DNA from: Adiantum capillus-veneris
Taxonomy: Eukaryota; Streptophyta; Polypodiopsida; Polypodiales; Pteridaceae
Length of the DNA stretch: 64,000 nucleotides
Direction: 5' to 3'
Assembly (NCBI GenBank): GCA_014529385.2
Contig: CM043949.1
Coordinates: 111,331,977 to 111,395,976, forward strand
This document shows, in pieces, positions 45,091-57,351 of this stretch (position 1 is its first letter; every line of letters starts with the position of its first letter). The notes under the pieces are model-generated. The model was not told where the DNA came from, ran no database searches, and saw only the letters and a program-made list of their open reading frames with translations. A program made the translations under genes and the position numbers.

Positions 45091-46539
45091 GATGTAACAA
45101 AATTGTACAAGTATCATTAATTGTAGCGGAATTATATTGAAAATAGAGAGCATTTTATTAAGGAGATTCCTAATGAAGAAAGAGAGAGTGCTTAGTTGGA
45201 GTCTACAATAAGAAACAGCATAACTAGTTAGCTTTTCATGAACAATAACTTGAAAGAGAGAGAGGAATTGAGATTGACAACAATTGAGGACCGAATTTAG
45301 TTGGAGCTAGTCTCCCCTTCAAAAAGACTTTGTATTATAGATTCTACGATAAATAGAGACGTGTATACAATGCAATCTTTGTGTTCCTTAAGGTCTAAAA
45401 GCATGCTTTGGTGGTACAAAAAGAACTGTCCTTGATAGCACCTTTGACAAATCTTTGAGTTACAATTTCTACATGTCACATGAAAAACTGCCTATCATAC
45501 TATATATCAATGGATAGATCTTCAAAAGAAGAATCTAAAAACACAAGGTCCAAAACGTTTTGACCTAAACTACAAAAAATTTACCAGTCCCCACTTTTTC
45601 ATTGGTAGAAGTAAAATAGGTCCTTTTTTTGTACCACCAAACCACGCTTTCACCCTAAGACCACTTGGTTCCATGAAGATGGAAATCTTCATGCACCATA
45701 ATTATTCTTCATGCACACAATAAAACTTGGCTTGGCCTCAATCCCAAGACCTCAAAATCATTCAAAGGTGGAGAGAAAGCGGGGAGTGAGGATGGAGAAG
45801 AAGAAGGAGTATTCTTATGAGAAAGATGTATTCCTCTCCCATTAGTTCACTCATAGAGCATAAAATAGCTTAGTAATGGAGATGGAGAAGAAGATGAACA
45901 AGCTTGGAGCTTGGAACTTTCTTGGATTTGCATTCCATGGTCAAGTGTTTTTGGTGTAGGCTTCTCCACTTCTCCCACAGATGAGAAAGAGACTCTCACC
46001 TCATGAGTACGCTTGTGTGAGGTGAAAGAGTGAGTATTCTCATTGATTTTCCAAAAATGGATGACTAGTCCATTTGGTGCGTGAGATAATTATTTGCGGC
46101 GGCAAGCATATCTACTCTATAGTCCATATCAATACTTTAAAGTAGATTGATCAGTTCTACTTGGTGCTTGGGAGATGTTGGTGCAGCTAAAGTGTGTCGA
46201 CCATGGAAGTGGGCACAAGTAGTGGTATGTATATTGATAGGTGCATGGAAAAGGAATGAATCAAGGATCAAGATCCTGAGTAAGCAAGTGGTAGATGAAA
46301 TGTATGCTTGATGTGGTTTCATAGGCCGAAAGGGCTCCAAAAATGGGCCAGGTGGGATGATAGGGAAGGAGTTCCAAAGTGCTAGTTTTTTTCTTTGGAA
46401 TGTAGTTCTTGAATTGATATTCAAGCTGGTATAGATGGCTCATCAAATGGAGCCACAATGTGCAAGGTATGGGTGTTTAAATCTCGAGTGCATTGCAAAA
46501 TCTAGACAGACAGGGTAGGTGATGACATGTGATCAAAGA
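45091..46539. other. Unassigned region, possibly including copia 3' LTR
   Basis: No gene was recognised. The first part may be a copia LTR beginning TGTAACAAAATTG, but no second copy was found in the window. Several short frames lack any recognisable motif. Confidence 0.35.
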
Positions 46540-47688
46540 TGGTTTCAGTGGAATCGGAATTCTGGCTGCCAAGTTATTGCCAGGTGAAGTCTCATTAGGG
46601 GCCATTTTTGTGCCAGTATGGTCGCCTTGATTAGTGTGCCATCATAGGTTTTTTGAGCCTCACAAAGATTTTTATGATTTCTATCCGTCAAGTGAAGGTC
46701 ATGGGAGTTTACAACTTGTAAATCCGGTATCGGATTATTAAGATACTAAAGTTTAGAGTCAGCAACCGTTGCTTGCGAGATGGTACCATGTGATTTTTCC
46801 CCATTTTGATGGTCTCAATTAGAGGGCCCAACAAAGTCAACATGTGAAACGATTTATGGAACTCAAACATGGGGACTTGGGTTTTTGGTGGGAGTTTACA
46901 TCTTGATCAACAAGGTAGTGAGCATCAGATGGCAGGAGATGGAAGCCGAGAGGAAATTAAAAGCCTTTGTGAGATTTTTGTGGTAAAGTTTGGAGGTTTG
47001 GAGAGGCGAGTGCTCCACACAGTGCCACATGGGTGCATAATATCCCACATGCAGGGGTTTGAGCGGCCTTGATAGGGTATATATATTGCAAGTGTACACT
47101 CCATTAGCCAAGCAAGAGGGATGAAGAGACCTTGGGCCTCGCAGGCCATATATGGCCTTGCGTGTGCAACGGTTGTGGGCACTGCGGTTGTGGTGCTGGC
47201 GGCATTTTGGGCTGTACCTTTTCGTGAGGTCGATGATGCTAATGTGGCAAGTCCGGTTCTCAAGCATCCATAAGGGGACACATATTTTTATCAAAGAGGG
47301 GTTCCCTTAGCTGTTGTCACAGTGTCATGATGACCACATAAGGGAGGGCGTGCTCATGTGCCTTGGCCTCCAAGTATCCGAGAATAGCAGGGTCACATGC
47401 AAAGTTTGAGCCGAAAGTGTGTGAGATGTGTGTGCCTCCACGGGCCTCTGTGTGTGTCAGACAGAAAGAGAGAGTGGTGTATGCTATGAGATTGTTGTAA
47501 ATGATAAAAAATTGGGGTGGTGTGCTATTAGTCGATTGTGCAAAGTAAGCGTGCAAACAGTGATTTGTATACAGATGTGTGCAATTTTGATGCTATTTTC
47601 TAGTGGATGGGGGTGTTGTGGAAACCCTGAGCTATAGAGAGAAAATTTTTGTGTGTGTGTTGGGTGTATTTTCCTTTCTCCCTTTACA
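46540..47688 (+). repeat. 5' LTR-like repeat of the short element
   Basis: Ends in CA at 47688. A TATA-like GTATATATATTGC lies near 47078. The left limit is approximate. Confidence 0.65.
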
Positions 47689-47693
47689 TCTTT

Positions 47694-47711
47694 TGGTGCC
47701 CCCATTGAGGA
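47694..47711 (+). other. Primer-binding site of the short element
   Basis: TGGTGCCCCCATTGAGGA, five bases after the LTR; one base different from the site at 28208. Confidence 0.7.
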
Positions 47712-47931
47712 GCATCTTTTGGTACTCCTATTTGAAGATTGAATCATGGTTTTGGAGCTAGTGGAGTGCAAATTTTGAAGAGAAGGTGCTATGAGCGATG
47801 GTTTGGGTATATTTTCCTATTTTCACTGGGGTTGAAGATGCAAATGCTGGCTACAAAATTATGGTCGGATTGTACTAGAGAGCAGATTAACAAGAGAAGA
47901 AGGCGCGGTTCAAATTTTTCCACCGCTGGTT

Positions 47932-48175
47932 TGTGGTAAAGCTAAAAGATGGTTCGACAGATTATGGAATGAAGAAAAGGTGGATTGGATAATTTTGAAA
48001 GCGGATTTTCAACGCTAGTATGTGCCGGATGTGCAGGTGCATGAAGTAAAGCAAATGCTAGATGGTCTGAAAAAAAGCCTAGATGGTGGTTTTTGAGCGT
48101 TTGAATGGGAATTCCAGGCCCTTTGGAGATAGATGATGAAGGCAATTGCTGCACAAAGTGTTTATTTGAAATTGA
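47932..48175 (+). pseudogene. gag capsid relic
   Basis: One frame reads CGKAKRWFDRLWNEEKVDWI, then ILKADFQR, a stop, YVPDVQVHEVKQML, a second stop and FEWEFQALWR. The pattern of K.WFD..W, a L..F region and Y fits the retrotransposon gag domain. No protease, RT or integrase follows before the second LTR. Confidence 0.65.
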
Positions 48176-48534
48176 GGATAAGAAATACCATTCGGGGTCA
48201 AAAACGACTAGGTCAAAATCTCACTATTGTTAATAATCGTAATTTTTTCACTTCATCAAAAGTAATATTTGAGACCATAAGCATGTGTGCTTAGGTCTTA
48301 TATACTTGTCCTAGAAGTTTCATAACATTCGGATATCATTTGATATTGTCACGATCATGGTTTGCTTATCGATTAGCGCGACTAGATTTTGATGACTTAG
48401 GTCATTTGAGTGCAGCTTGTTGTATCCTCCATGCACTAGTTGAGTCAGCTTCGTCCCATGGATTGACAACTATGTGCGTGGTTATTGCTATGTCTGCAAA
48501 AAGAGAGTGAGGTTAGGAAACCCATCCACATCAG

Positions 48535-49981
48535 TCTTTTCAGGTTGTTAATCAGAGTCTTGGATGCCAAGTTATTGCCAGTTGAAGTTTCATCGGGGGC
48601 AAATTTTTTGTCGGTATAGTCACCTCGATCAGTGTGCCATCTGAGGTTTTTTGAGATTTTCCAAGATTTGTATGAGTTCTACGCGGCAAGTGAAGGCCAT
48701 GTGAGTTTATGGCTCATTAACTGGGCATCGAATTATCAAGATACTAAAGTTCGGAGTCAGCAGCAATTGCCGATAGGATGGTACTAGGTGATTTTTCCCC
48801 GTTTTGGTGGTCTCAGTTAGAGAGCCCAACAAAGTCAACATATGGCAAGATTTGTGAAAATCAAAGTTGGGAACCTAGTCTTTTGGTGGGAGTTTACTAC
48901 TTGATCACTGGGTCAGTGAGCATCATATGGCAAGTAATGGAATTTGGGAGGAAATAAAAATCTTTTTTGAGATTTTTGTGGTGAAGCTTGGAGGTTTGGA
49001 GGGTTGAGTGCTCCATGCAGTGCCACATGGGTGCATAATATCCCAGATGCAGGGGTTTGAGTAGGCTTGGCAGGGTATATATACTGCAAGTATACACTCC
49101 ATTAGCCAAGAAAGAGGAATGAAGAGCCCTTGGGCCTCATAGGCTATGGACTTGCACATGCACCGGTTGTGGTGGACACCGAGGTGGGAGTGCTAGCGGC
49201 CCTTTGGGTGGGGCCTTTTTGCGAGGTTGATGCTGATATGGCAAGTGTGGTTCTCACGTGCCCGTAAGGGGGCACATATTTTAATGAAGTGTGGGTTTCT
49301 TTAGCCGTTGTCACGGTGCTGTGACAACCACAAAAGGGAGGGCACTCTTGTGTTCCTTAGCCTCCAAGTATCAGAGAATAGTAGGGTCACATGTAGAGTC
49401 TGAGCCAAAATAGAAAGGATCGGTCAAAATAGGAAGGAGTTGCACACGCCCTAAAGGGCCAGTTTTTTGGTAGTTTTTAGGAGTTCTCGTGGGGAGTTCT
49501 TGGCAGTTTTTGGGAGAGAGGGAGCTCCAACAAAGGAGGATTTTGGAGAACTTTGTGAGGAAGAAGGTTGTTGAAGTTGGTTTTGTGCTCTTTGTGCTCT
49601 TGCGGCAATGGTACCAATGGTATCAGGTTTCATGGTGTTGGTGTAGATGGTGATTTTGTCATAATTGGAGAAAACCATAGCCAATTTTTTTGTCATTTCT
49701 TCCCCCATTCTCGTCTTTTCTCTGCTCAAGTGTTTGGTGCTAGTGTGTAAGATGTGTGTGCCTCCCGGGGTCTCTTTGTGTGTGTGAGAGAAAGAGAGAG
49801 TGATGTGTGTTGTGCGATTGTTGTAAACAAGAAAAATTGGTGTGGTGTGCTATCAGTCAATTGTACGAAGCGTGTGTCTATTGGTATGTGTTTTCTAGTG
49901 GATGGGGGTGATGTGAAAACCCTAGGCTATAAAGAGGCAATTTTTGTGTGTGTTGGGTGTGTTCTCCTTTTTCCCTTTTCA
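48535..49981 (+). repeat. 3' LTR-like repeat of the short element
   Basis: Matches 46540-47688; a TATA-like GTATATATACTGC lies near 49075. It is longer than the first copy because of insertions around 49400-49740. Confidence 0.65.
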
Positions 49982-50080
49982 TTGTAGTCGTCAAAAACAT
50001 GATTATAACCATGCATACCTTAAAATTTATGCACAAAAAGAGAAAGAGAGTCATATAAGACAAACAACTTTGTACAATAT

Positions 50081-50934
50081 TGTTAGTGGGTCGTTGCAAC
50101 GGATGTCTACAACATAGATATCTAGAACTACATATGTCTATACTCAAGGAAGCGACTCAAGATGGGACATGGAGACTCTTTGAGTATGTCAATCTCAAGA
50201 AGTGAACCTACAAAACTATGCAATTGACTACTATAGAAAATATATCACTCTCCAGTCTGGAAATCTGCCTATGTCTAGTCTCACCGCTCTAGGTCATCAC
50301 ACCTTTTCGACATCCAAACAGAGTTGGAATGCAATGAAACTTAAGGAGGAGTATTACAACACGTAAGGGCACAATACTACCAAGTTCTGTGGTCATCAAA
50401 GGAGGTACAAAACTCACGATCCATCCCAAAAAATGTGCAAAAGACTACAACATAACTATTCAAAATGATAGCTCTATGGCTTAGAAACACTCTTCCAAGG
50501 TCAAAAAGACAAAAAATAACCATTTTAGCACTTAAATCCATGCATTTAGCTCACAAACAGGTTGTTGTGAACCACACCAAAATTCATGAATGATTACACT
50601 TGAATTCAAGAGCAAGAGACAAGGAACACAATGCACTAATTGGAATCAATTTTTGATTACCAGACAACGAGAAAGATTGATTACAAGTTGTAGCTGAGTT
50701 GCAGCACACAATCGACATCCAAAAGCTCTTTTGAGATAATGATAATGTTACTTTAGAAACTAAGGGTTTTGACCCAAAGACTTGGGACCCTTTCCCACGG
50801 CCATTGGCCACTTTACAAAGATTGTAGGTTTTGAGAAGAAAATAGAGAATGATAGGCTCGATGAATACATTTTAAGAATCAGTACTTTCTAATTACAAGT
50901 CTTCTTTGTTCCGTAGAACAACTTACGCAGAGCA
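50081..50934 (-). repeat. LTR, minus orientation, related to 55693-56520
   Basis: The reverse complement matches 55693-56520 over about 800 bp (AAAGGGTCCCAAGTCTTTGG, CTAAAGTAACATTATCATTA and GACGTCCGT-like blocks). On the minus strand a purine-rich stretch (about 50937-50971) precedes TGCTCTGCG, which would be the polypurine tract. No primer site follows its end, so it is a 3' or solo LTR. Confidence 0.7.
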
Positions 50935-50995
50935 TGACCCCCTCTCTCCCTCTCTTCTCTCTGTCCTCTCGATGTACCTACAAAGGCGATCGAGG

Positions 50996-50998
<3 letters not shown>

Positions 50999-51045
<47 letters not shown>
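50999..51045. repeat. (CT)n microsatellite
   Basis: Pure CT run next to the minus-strand LTR. Confidence 0.92.
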
Positions 51046-51048
<3 letters not shown>

Positions 51049-53030
51049 GATGAAACAATGAAATAACACCCAGCAGGCCCGATCGGGCCCATATATATAT
51101 AATTTTGCGAGCCTACCGGGCTTTTCAGTATTCCCAGCGAGCCCGTCGAGAAAACGAAAAAGCTCGGCGAGATTTTAGTGGGTTTCTAGGTTTCCCTTTA
51201 CCAGATTCTTTGTGATCATGTTTAGTGTAATCATGTAAATATGTCAATAAGACCTTGTGATCACACAAAATTTGTCGTAATTACGTAAATATTAAATCCC
51301 TGCACACGGGTGAGCACTCCACCCAACTTGGGTGAGGCACGACCAATCCTGCATAACCACTTTAGAACATAACATGGCTGCAAAAATTTCGGCGGCAACA
51401 TTTCGGGAGCATAACCATATCCATAAAAAAAACATTAGCCACACCGGCTTCCACCATAAAATCACAACCATAATCCATGAGGAAATCTCAGCCCTTGACC
51501 ACCAATCATAATCACATTGAACCAACTCCCACACGTGGAGTTTGACATATCCCCTGCAGTCAATCGGAGTTCATACACATATGACTGTTAAGACAAGATT
51601 CTTTCATGCATAAAAAGAGTTCGACCAGCAACTATTCGTGATATAAAAATCCAGTTTTGACAACATCCAACCATGCAAAGTTGATGCATTACATCTGCAC
51701 TTCACCCCCCTAGCACATAGAGCTAGTTTTGACCTAGAAAGGTGGAAAGCAATCATAACCATGCTCATCAGGCATCCACATCAATCCATAAGTTTCCATA
51801 CATCATATGATAACATTCCATCACCATAATCATGATGTAAAACAGCTCCGACCTTTAGGTCAACCATAAACCATAACTTCACACATATGCAAAGAACAAC
51901 TTTTTGGCATTCTCGGGAGCATGCAAAACATGAAAATGAAAGTATTTGACCTCAAACCAATCCATAAAGCTTAGATTCATAATATAGACTAGCACTCTAT
52001 CACATCACTTTACCCATATGGTACATATACAACAAACAGTAACCCAAAAAAGAAAGCCACTTTAATCATATCTGCCTATGCGGTTTGGGTTGCCTAACCA
52101 TATACCCTCACATAAGTTTATGGGCATCTAATAGTTGAAATCAACTCATTAAAACAAACCATAAATCATACATAAACGACTCGGTTAAATCACAAAGTCA
52201 TATGGTATCCCCCCTTGGTAGCACCCCTACACGCGTAGGTAAAACCGATTATGGAACGATGAATAACTCGCATTCCCGAGGTGTGGTTGTGCAGTGGGCA
52301 GCAAGATGTTTTTTGACCATATCTCTTAGCTTGTGCGTAATTTTTAGATGACACTTAAGAGAGAAAATGTTCTAAATTATGTGTTTTATCTCTGGTATAA
52401 AGGGTTTGGGCTGATTGATAACGGTTTGTGAGTTATGACCAAAACAATGTTCTTACCACCTCTATGACGTGAAATGAAAAGTGCTTTTTATGCACGCACA
52501 TGATCATAAACGCATCATGTGCATAAATCAACGTGTTAAACATGATAAAATAATCATGTGGCAACTTCATACGTACTCGGTTAATCCATACATGCACTTG
52601 TATATGAAAAAAAAATCACCAAGAGGGTGACTACTCAGAAAAACGACATAGACAGAGAGAGAGAGAGATGATGATGGCAAAAAGCTTCTTCCTTTACCAC
52701 AAGAGAGCGGTGATGAGGCTACGTAGAGGTATCCGCCATGAAAGCTTCCAGAGAGCACGTACACCGTGAAACGAGAGATGAGATAGTAAGCACGTAGAGA
52801 GAGAATATCATTCTTCTTCTTCTTATTCCCGAGAGAAAAGAGCTTATAGAGATGGTGATGAAGAGCTTGCACCACTCCGTAAAATAGATACGTATAGCCT
52901 TGCGGTAGTAGACACAACAAACGGCACTAAAAACTGAGCACTAAACAATAATTTATAGGCAAGTGCAGCACGCTAGAGTGATGCCCAAGCCAGAAGGTAG
53001 CGTAGTTTTTGAGCCAAGAATAGCTTCCTG
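51046..53030. other. Unassigned non-coding region
   Basis: No domain, RNA gene or tandem array was recognised. A small palindrome GGCCCGATCGGGCC lies near 51081. The 117-codon frame on the minus strand (52567-52920) has no recognisable motif. Confidence 0.4.
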
Positions 53031-53126
53031 CTTTTGGTGGTCAACTTTCCCACTTATCATTCAACTTTTCTTAAAACATGCCTTTGCTTTTGGTGGTCAA
53101 CTTTCCCAGTTATCATTCAATTTTTA
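53031..53126. repeat. 56-bp direct repeat
   Basis: CTTTTGGTGGTCAACTTTCC...TTATCATTCAA(C/T)TTTT starts at 53031 and again at 53087. Confidence 0.85.
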
Positions 53127-53370
53127 CACCAAAATTGGCCAATTGAACAGTATCCAACCAACTAATGGAAACTGTAGCTAGACTATACTGCACCATAATG
53201 TCCCAACATAATTATGAATTTCTCATACTGCCCCGACGTATTTACGATACCACTTTTTATAAAAATAATTCTCACAAAAACCGTGTGGTCCCGTTTTTGC
53301 TCCGGGTGATCATTTTTAAATCCGATGGAGACTAAAATTAATATTTTTTTGTTTAGGTCATCATAAAAAG

Positions 53371-53671
53371 CACATTGCTTTTTTAAAAAGCCGAAAAGCA
53401 TAAAAAGCTAAAAATAGCGTAAAAAACAAAAAAAAAGCAAATTTTTTTTAATTGAACCACGGGTTCCCCTCGTCCACTAGAATAAGAAAGCGGACACGCT
53501 TTTCACTAAAAAGCACTAAAAATCATGAAAAGCTAAAAATAGTATGAAAAGCACTCAAAAAGTAGAGTTTTACAAAATTGAACCATAGCTTCTCCGAAAC
53601 ACGTAGATTAAGGATCCGACCTTGCTTTTTACAAAAAAGCATAAAAAGCATAAAAAAGTTAAAATTAGCGG
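53371..53671. repeat. Degenerate tandem repeat, about 124-bp period
   Basis: About 2.4 units (start near 53371, 53494, 53620), each with TTGCTTTT...AAAAAGCATAAAAAGCTAAAAATAGCG, then AATTGAACCA and a GC-richer segment. Confidence 0.7.
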
Positions 53672-53754
53672 CTTCTTCCAAAACTCAACCAAATGTCCGT
53701 GCTTATCTCTCAACCCGTGCTTATTTTATTGGATCTCACAAAGCCCTTTGAGAT

Positions 53755-55690
53755 CCAATGCAATGCATGTGGTAATTGCCGTAGTAGTTTTTCTTCAATA
53801 AGGGCATGCCATAGCATATGAGAGTAGGAGATTGAATTCCAATGAGCAAACATTGGACATTTATGAAAACGAGCTATTAGCTATCCTACATGCCATAGAA
53901 ACATGGAAGCATTATCTCCCAGGGACTCCATTTATTCTATGTATGGATCATCAAAGACACAAATACTTCATGACTCAAACCAAGATTTTTTACAAACAAA
54001 TGAAGTGGGAAAATTTTCTTTTGCAATCCAATTTTCATTTTTCTCACATTGTAGGCAAGCATAACCAAGTGGCCGATGCACTTTCGCGACGGCCAAGGGT
54101 AAATGCTGTAACAATAGCAGCCCACAATTATCTATCTTCTATGATAGAGGAGTATGCTACTAATCCATATTTTAAAGATGTAATTTTTGCCCTTTAATTA
54201 GGGAAGAAAGAAGAATCATTTACCTTGCAAGATGGTTAACTTCTCTACGGCAATAGACTATACTCACTCACTTTGTGAGAAAGTAATGTATGAATCTCAT
54301 GCTTCTCCTTATGCCGGTCATAGAGGGATCCAATCTACTCTACGAGGAGTAAAAACATACTTCTATTGGCTTACCATGAATATAAAAATACAAGACTATG
54401 TTTCCAAGTGCGTGATATGCCAAAAGACAAAATTTGATCGAGGGAAGCAACCCGGATTACTCCAGCCACTGCCAATCCCTGATTCACCATGGGAGAGCAT
54501 ATCCATGGATTTTAATTTTGGATTTCCCAAGTCTATCCATGGGAATATGGGAATATAGACTATAGTTGACAGGTTCATTGCAAACAAGCTCGTTTCATAC
54601 GTGTCAAAAAGATCATTAAGGCACATCGGGCACCCTCTTCATATCAAAATTTTTCAAGTAACATGGATTTCCTACATTCCCATTGTGTCAAATAGAGATC
54701 CTTGAATGACCAGTCATTTTTGGAAGGGTATCTTTGAAATTCTAGGTACCATATTAAATTGCTCTTTGGTCTATCACCCACAAACGGATGGCCAAATTGA
54801 AATAGCTAACTCCACGATTCTTGATCTACTAAAAGCCTATGTTAATGAAGTAGATCAATGTTCTCAATGGGAGAAGTACCCACCTCTTGTAGAGTATGCG
54901 TACAACAACAGTGTACATACTTCTATAAGAAAAGAACCATTTGAGGTCATTGAGGGAAGATTCAATAGCCTTTGCTACTCAAAGTACAAGCAAATATCTT
55001 TGTTGTTGATGAATATAGTCAAGACTTAAAAGAATATTTTCAAAATATTAAAGAAGCTATATTTTTCTCTCAGCAAAAGCACAAGATTGTTGCTATTAAG
55101 CATAGAGGATCCTTGACCTTCAAGCAAGATGATTGGGTCTTGCTAAAGTTTCCTAAAGCTCATTTAAGGCATACCTCAGGCAAGAATCCTACTGGACACC
55201 TAAAGCTCATCTAAGGAATACCTCAGGCAAGAACCCTAAACTAGTAAAAAGATACTATGGTCCCTTTCAAATTCTTAAGCCAATCAATGGGATCTTATCA
55301 ATTGAAGTTTCCCAATCACTGGCTCATACACAATGTCTTTCATGTGAGCTTACTTAAGCCTTACAAAGGAGATCCACCTCAAGAAGCCGTCATTGAAAAT
55401 CCTCTAAAATTTGAAGGTCAAGAAGAGGTACTCCAACCTGAGTCTATCCTATGACATGACGACAAGTTCTTGCAAGATGGTAAGATTATCAGATGATATC
55501 TTATTAAATTAAAAATTATCCTTTTGAACATGCTAGAAGGATGCAAGGAGTCCAACTCAAGTATAATATGCACCTTTTTAAGGCTTACAATGACTCACTT
55601 GACAAAGCACATCGAAATGTATATAATTGTTTAGAGGATGCAGTGGCCGTGTACCTAAAGAGCCGGCACAAGACACACTTCATTGTACTC
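53755..55690 (+). pseudogene. Chromovirus-type Ty3 pol remnant: RNase H, integrase, chromodomain
   Basis: The RNase H C-terminal half reads AYESRRLNSNEQTLDIYENE, LLAILHAIETWKHYL and HNQVADALSRRPR. The integrase finger has HASPYAGHRGIQ...YVSKCVICQ (H, H, C, C present), and the core has SMDFNFGFP, SNRDP and HPQTDGQIEIAN. Stops occur near 54556 and 54702 and frame changes near 54970. A 47-bp duplication (AAAGCTCAT...CAGGCAAGAA, 55155 and 55202) lies in the spacer. The integrase C-terminus NVFHVSLLKPYKGD is followed by a chromodomain-like end (EVLQPESIL...DGKIIR.YLIKLK), completed in another frame as PFEHARRMQG. RT and gag are missing upstream. A chromovirus is likely because of the chromodomain. 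The LTR at 55693 may be its 3' LTR. Confidence 0.85.
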
Positions 55691-55692
55691 TA

Positions 55693-56520
55693 TGTTTTTT
55701 CCAAAGAGTCCTTTTAACTAGAAAGTAATTATTCCTGAAGTGTATTCATTGAGCGTATTATTCTCTATTTTCCGTTCAAAACCTACAAGCTTTGTAAAAT
55801 GGCCATGGGAAAGGGTCCCAAGTCTTTGGGTCAAAACCCTTAGTTTCTAAAGTAACATTATCATTATCTCAAAAGAGCTTTTGGACATCAACTATGAGCT
55901 GTAACTCTGCTACAACTTGTAATCAGCCTTCTCCTTGTGTGGTAATCAAAAATCGATTTTGATTAGTGCATTGTGTTCCTTGTCTCTTGCTCTTGAATCT
56001 AAGTGTAATCATTCTCAGTTTTTTTGTGGTTCGTGAAAACCTGTTTGTGAGCTAAATTCTTGGATTTGAGTGCTGAAATGCTTACTTTTTATGTTTTGAC
56101 CTTGAAAGAGTGTTTCTAAGCCATAGAGCTATCATTTTGAATAGTTTTGTTGTAGTTTTCTTCACATTTTTTGGGACGGATCGTGATTTTGATACCTCCT
56201 CTGATGGACACACAACTTGGTAGGATTGTACCCTTAGGCGTTGTAATGCTCCTCCTTAAGTTTCGTTGCATTCCGACTCTATTTGGATGTCAAAAAGGCA
56301 TGATGAGCTAAAGCAGTGAGATTGTACATAAGTAGATTTTTGGACTATAGAGCGATGAATTTTCTATAGTAGTCAATTGGGTAGTTCTGTAGGTTCACTT
56401 CTTAAAATTGACATCCTCAAAGAGTCTTCATGCCCCATCCCGATTTGCTTTCCTGAGTATTGACATACGTTAGTGTCAGATAGCTATGTTGTAGACGTCC
56501 GTCATGACGACCTGCTAACA
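55693..56520 (+). repeat. LTR, plus orientation, followed by a primer site
   Basis: 828 bp, inverted match to 50081-50934, ending CTAACA. It directly follows a chromovirus pol end and is directly followed by a tRNA-Asp-like primer site, so it looks like a shared LTR between two head-to-tail units. Confidence 0.7.
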
Positions 56521-56521
56521 T

Positions 56522-56539
56522 TGGCGTTGTTGCTGGGGG
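56522..56539 (+). other. Primer-binding site, tRNA-Asp-like
   Basis: TGGCGTTGTTGCTGGGGG, one base after the LTR end; similar to TGGCGCCGTTGCCGG-type sites. Confidence 0.7.
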
Positions 56540-57351
56540 GTTCAATCCTTAGGTGGTGAGTGACCTAGTCGTATGGAAAAGCCTCCTTTTGAGAGATTTT
56601 GACAACCATTCCATTAACACTTAGGCAGTAAAGTAGCTAGACGAGGATTTAGTGCTTGTTAGAGACTGGAGTTGAGGACTGGCCAGTTCTACTATTTATG
56701 TGAGCAAAGAGAGTTGTGAGAGAGATGTAAAAGGCATTTCATTCTTTGGTTTTCTACCAAAATCCTAAGTGTGACCATAAATAGACTACTAAAGTACATC
56801 CAAAATTAGGAAATTGGAAAAAAACTTGGAAATCTAGTAAAATTTGGGAAAATTGAGCTTTTAGTGTTCCAATTTCAAAAAGGGGTGAGGTTTGGCTTCT
56901 ATAGGAAACAGAGAACCAACAGTAAAAAATTTATGACAAAGTGCTTCCAAACATGGATCGTGATCCATGTACCCGGTTGATTCTTGATAACTAGTGGAAG
57001 AACCTTGCCAAAAGATACCACAACAAAAAAGTGCAAAAAAGTTGATTAAAACACCAAAATTCTGCTAGTAGATAGCCAAAAACCGCAAAGCAGACACAAA
57101 ATTTTGCTTTTGGTTGGGCAAAAGTGATTCAAATTCAAAAGGATTTAGGGAAGAGTGTCACCATAACAATAACTATAATTTGACCAAGTTACATGTCAAA
57201 ATGAGGTCAAACATGGCAGTGAACAAGGTTTTATTGTAGCTCAAAGAAAAGGTGGGAACAATGTAACCACTTCTTATGGTTTTGCTACAAGTGGCAAAAG
57301 CTATGTTCCTAATGCTTCTGCTAGCAGCACTTTGTCTAGCAATTATAGTGA
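56540..57351 (+). other. Leader or gag relic region
   Basis: No clear domain. The last 150 bp before 57352 may code for the Ser/Asn-rich end of the copia gag (YVPNASASSTLSSNYSD). Confidence 0.4.

Larger units (their letters stand above)
46540..49981 (+). mobile_element. Short LTR element with only a gag relic
   Basis: Two direct repeats about 2 kb apart (about 46540-47688 and 48535-49981) share long blocks: GCCAAGTTATTGCCAG, GTGCATAATATCCCA, CACTCCATTAGCCAAG and the ends GTTGGGTGT...CCCTTT(A/T)CA. The first is followed by TGGTGCCCCCATTGAGGA (47694), nearly the primer site of the Tat-type element. Only about 0.85 kb lies between the repeats, and it holds a gag fragment. A purine-rich GCAAAAAGAGAGTGAGGTTAGG (48493) may be the polypurine tract. 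The repeats have diverged clearly, so it is old. The left boundary and target duplication are not resolved. Confidence 0.7.

Noticed and set aside
46540-49981. Tandemly duplicated host gene
   Set aside because: The repeats are non-coding, end in CA, are followed by a primer-site match and enclose a gag relic, so LTRs explain them better.
52567-52920. 117-codon minus-strand frame as a gene
   Set aside because: Low-complexity, microsatellite-influenced translation with no motif or coding context.
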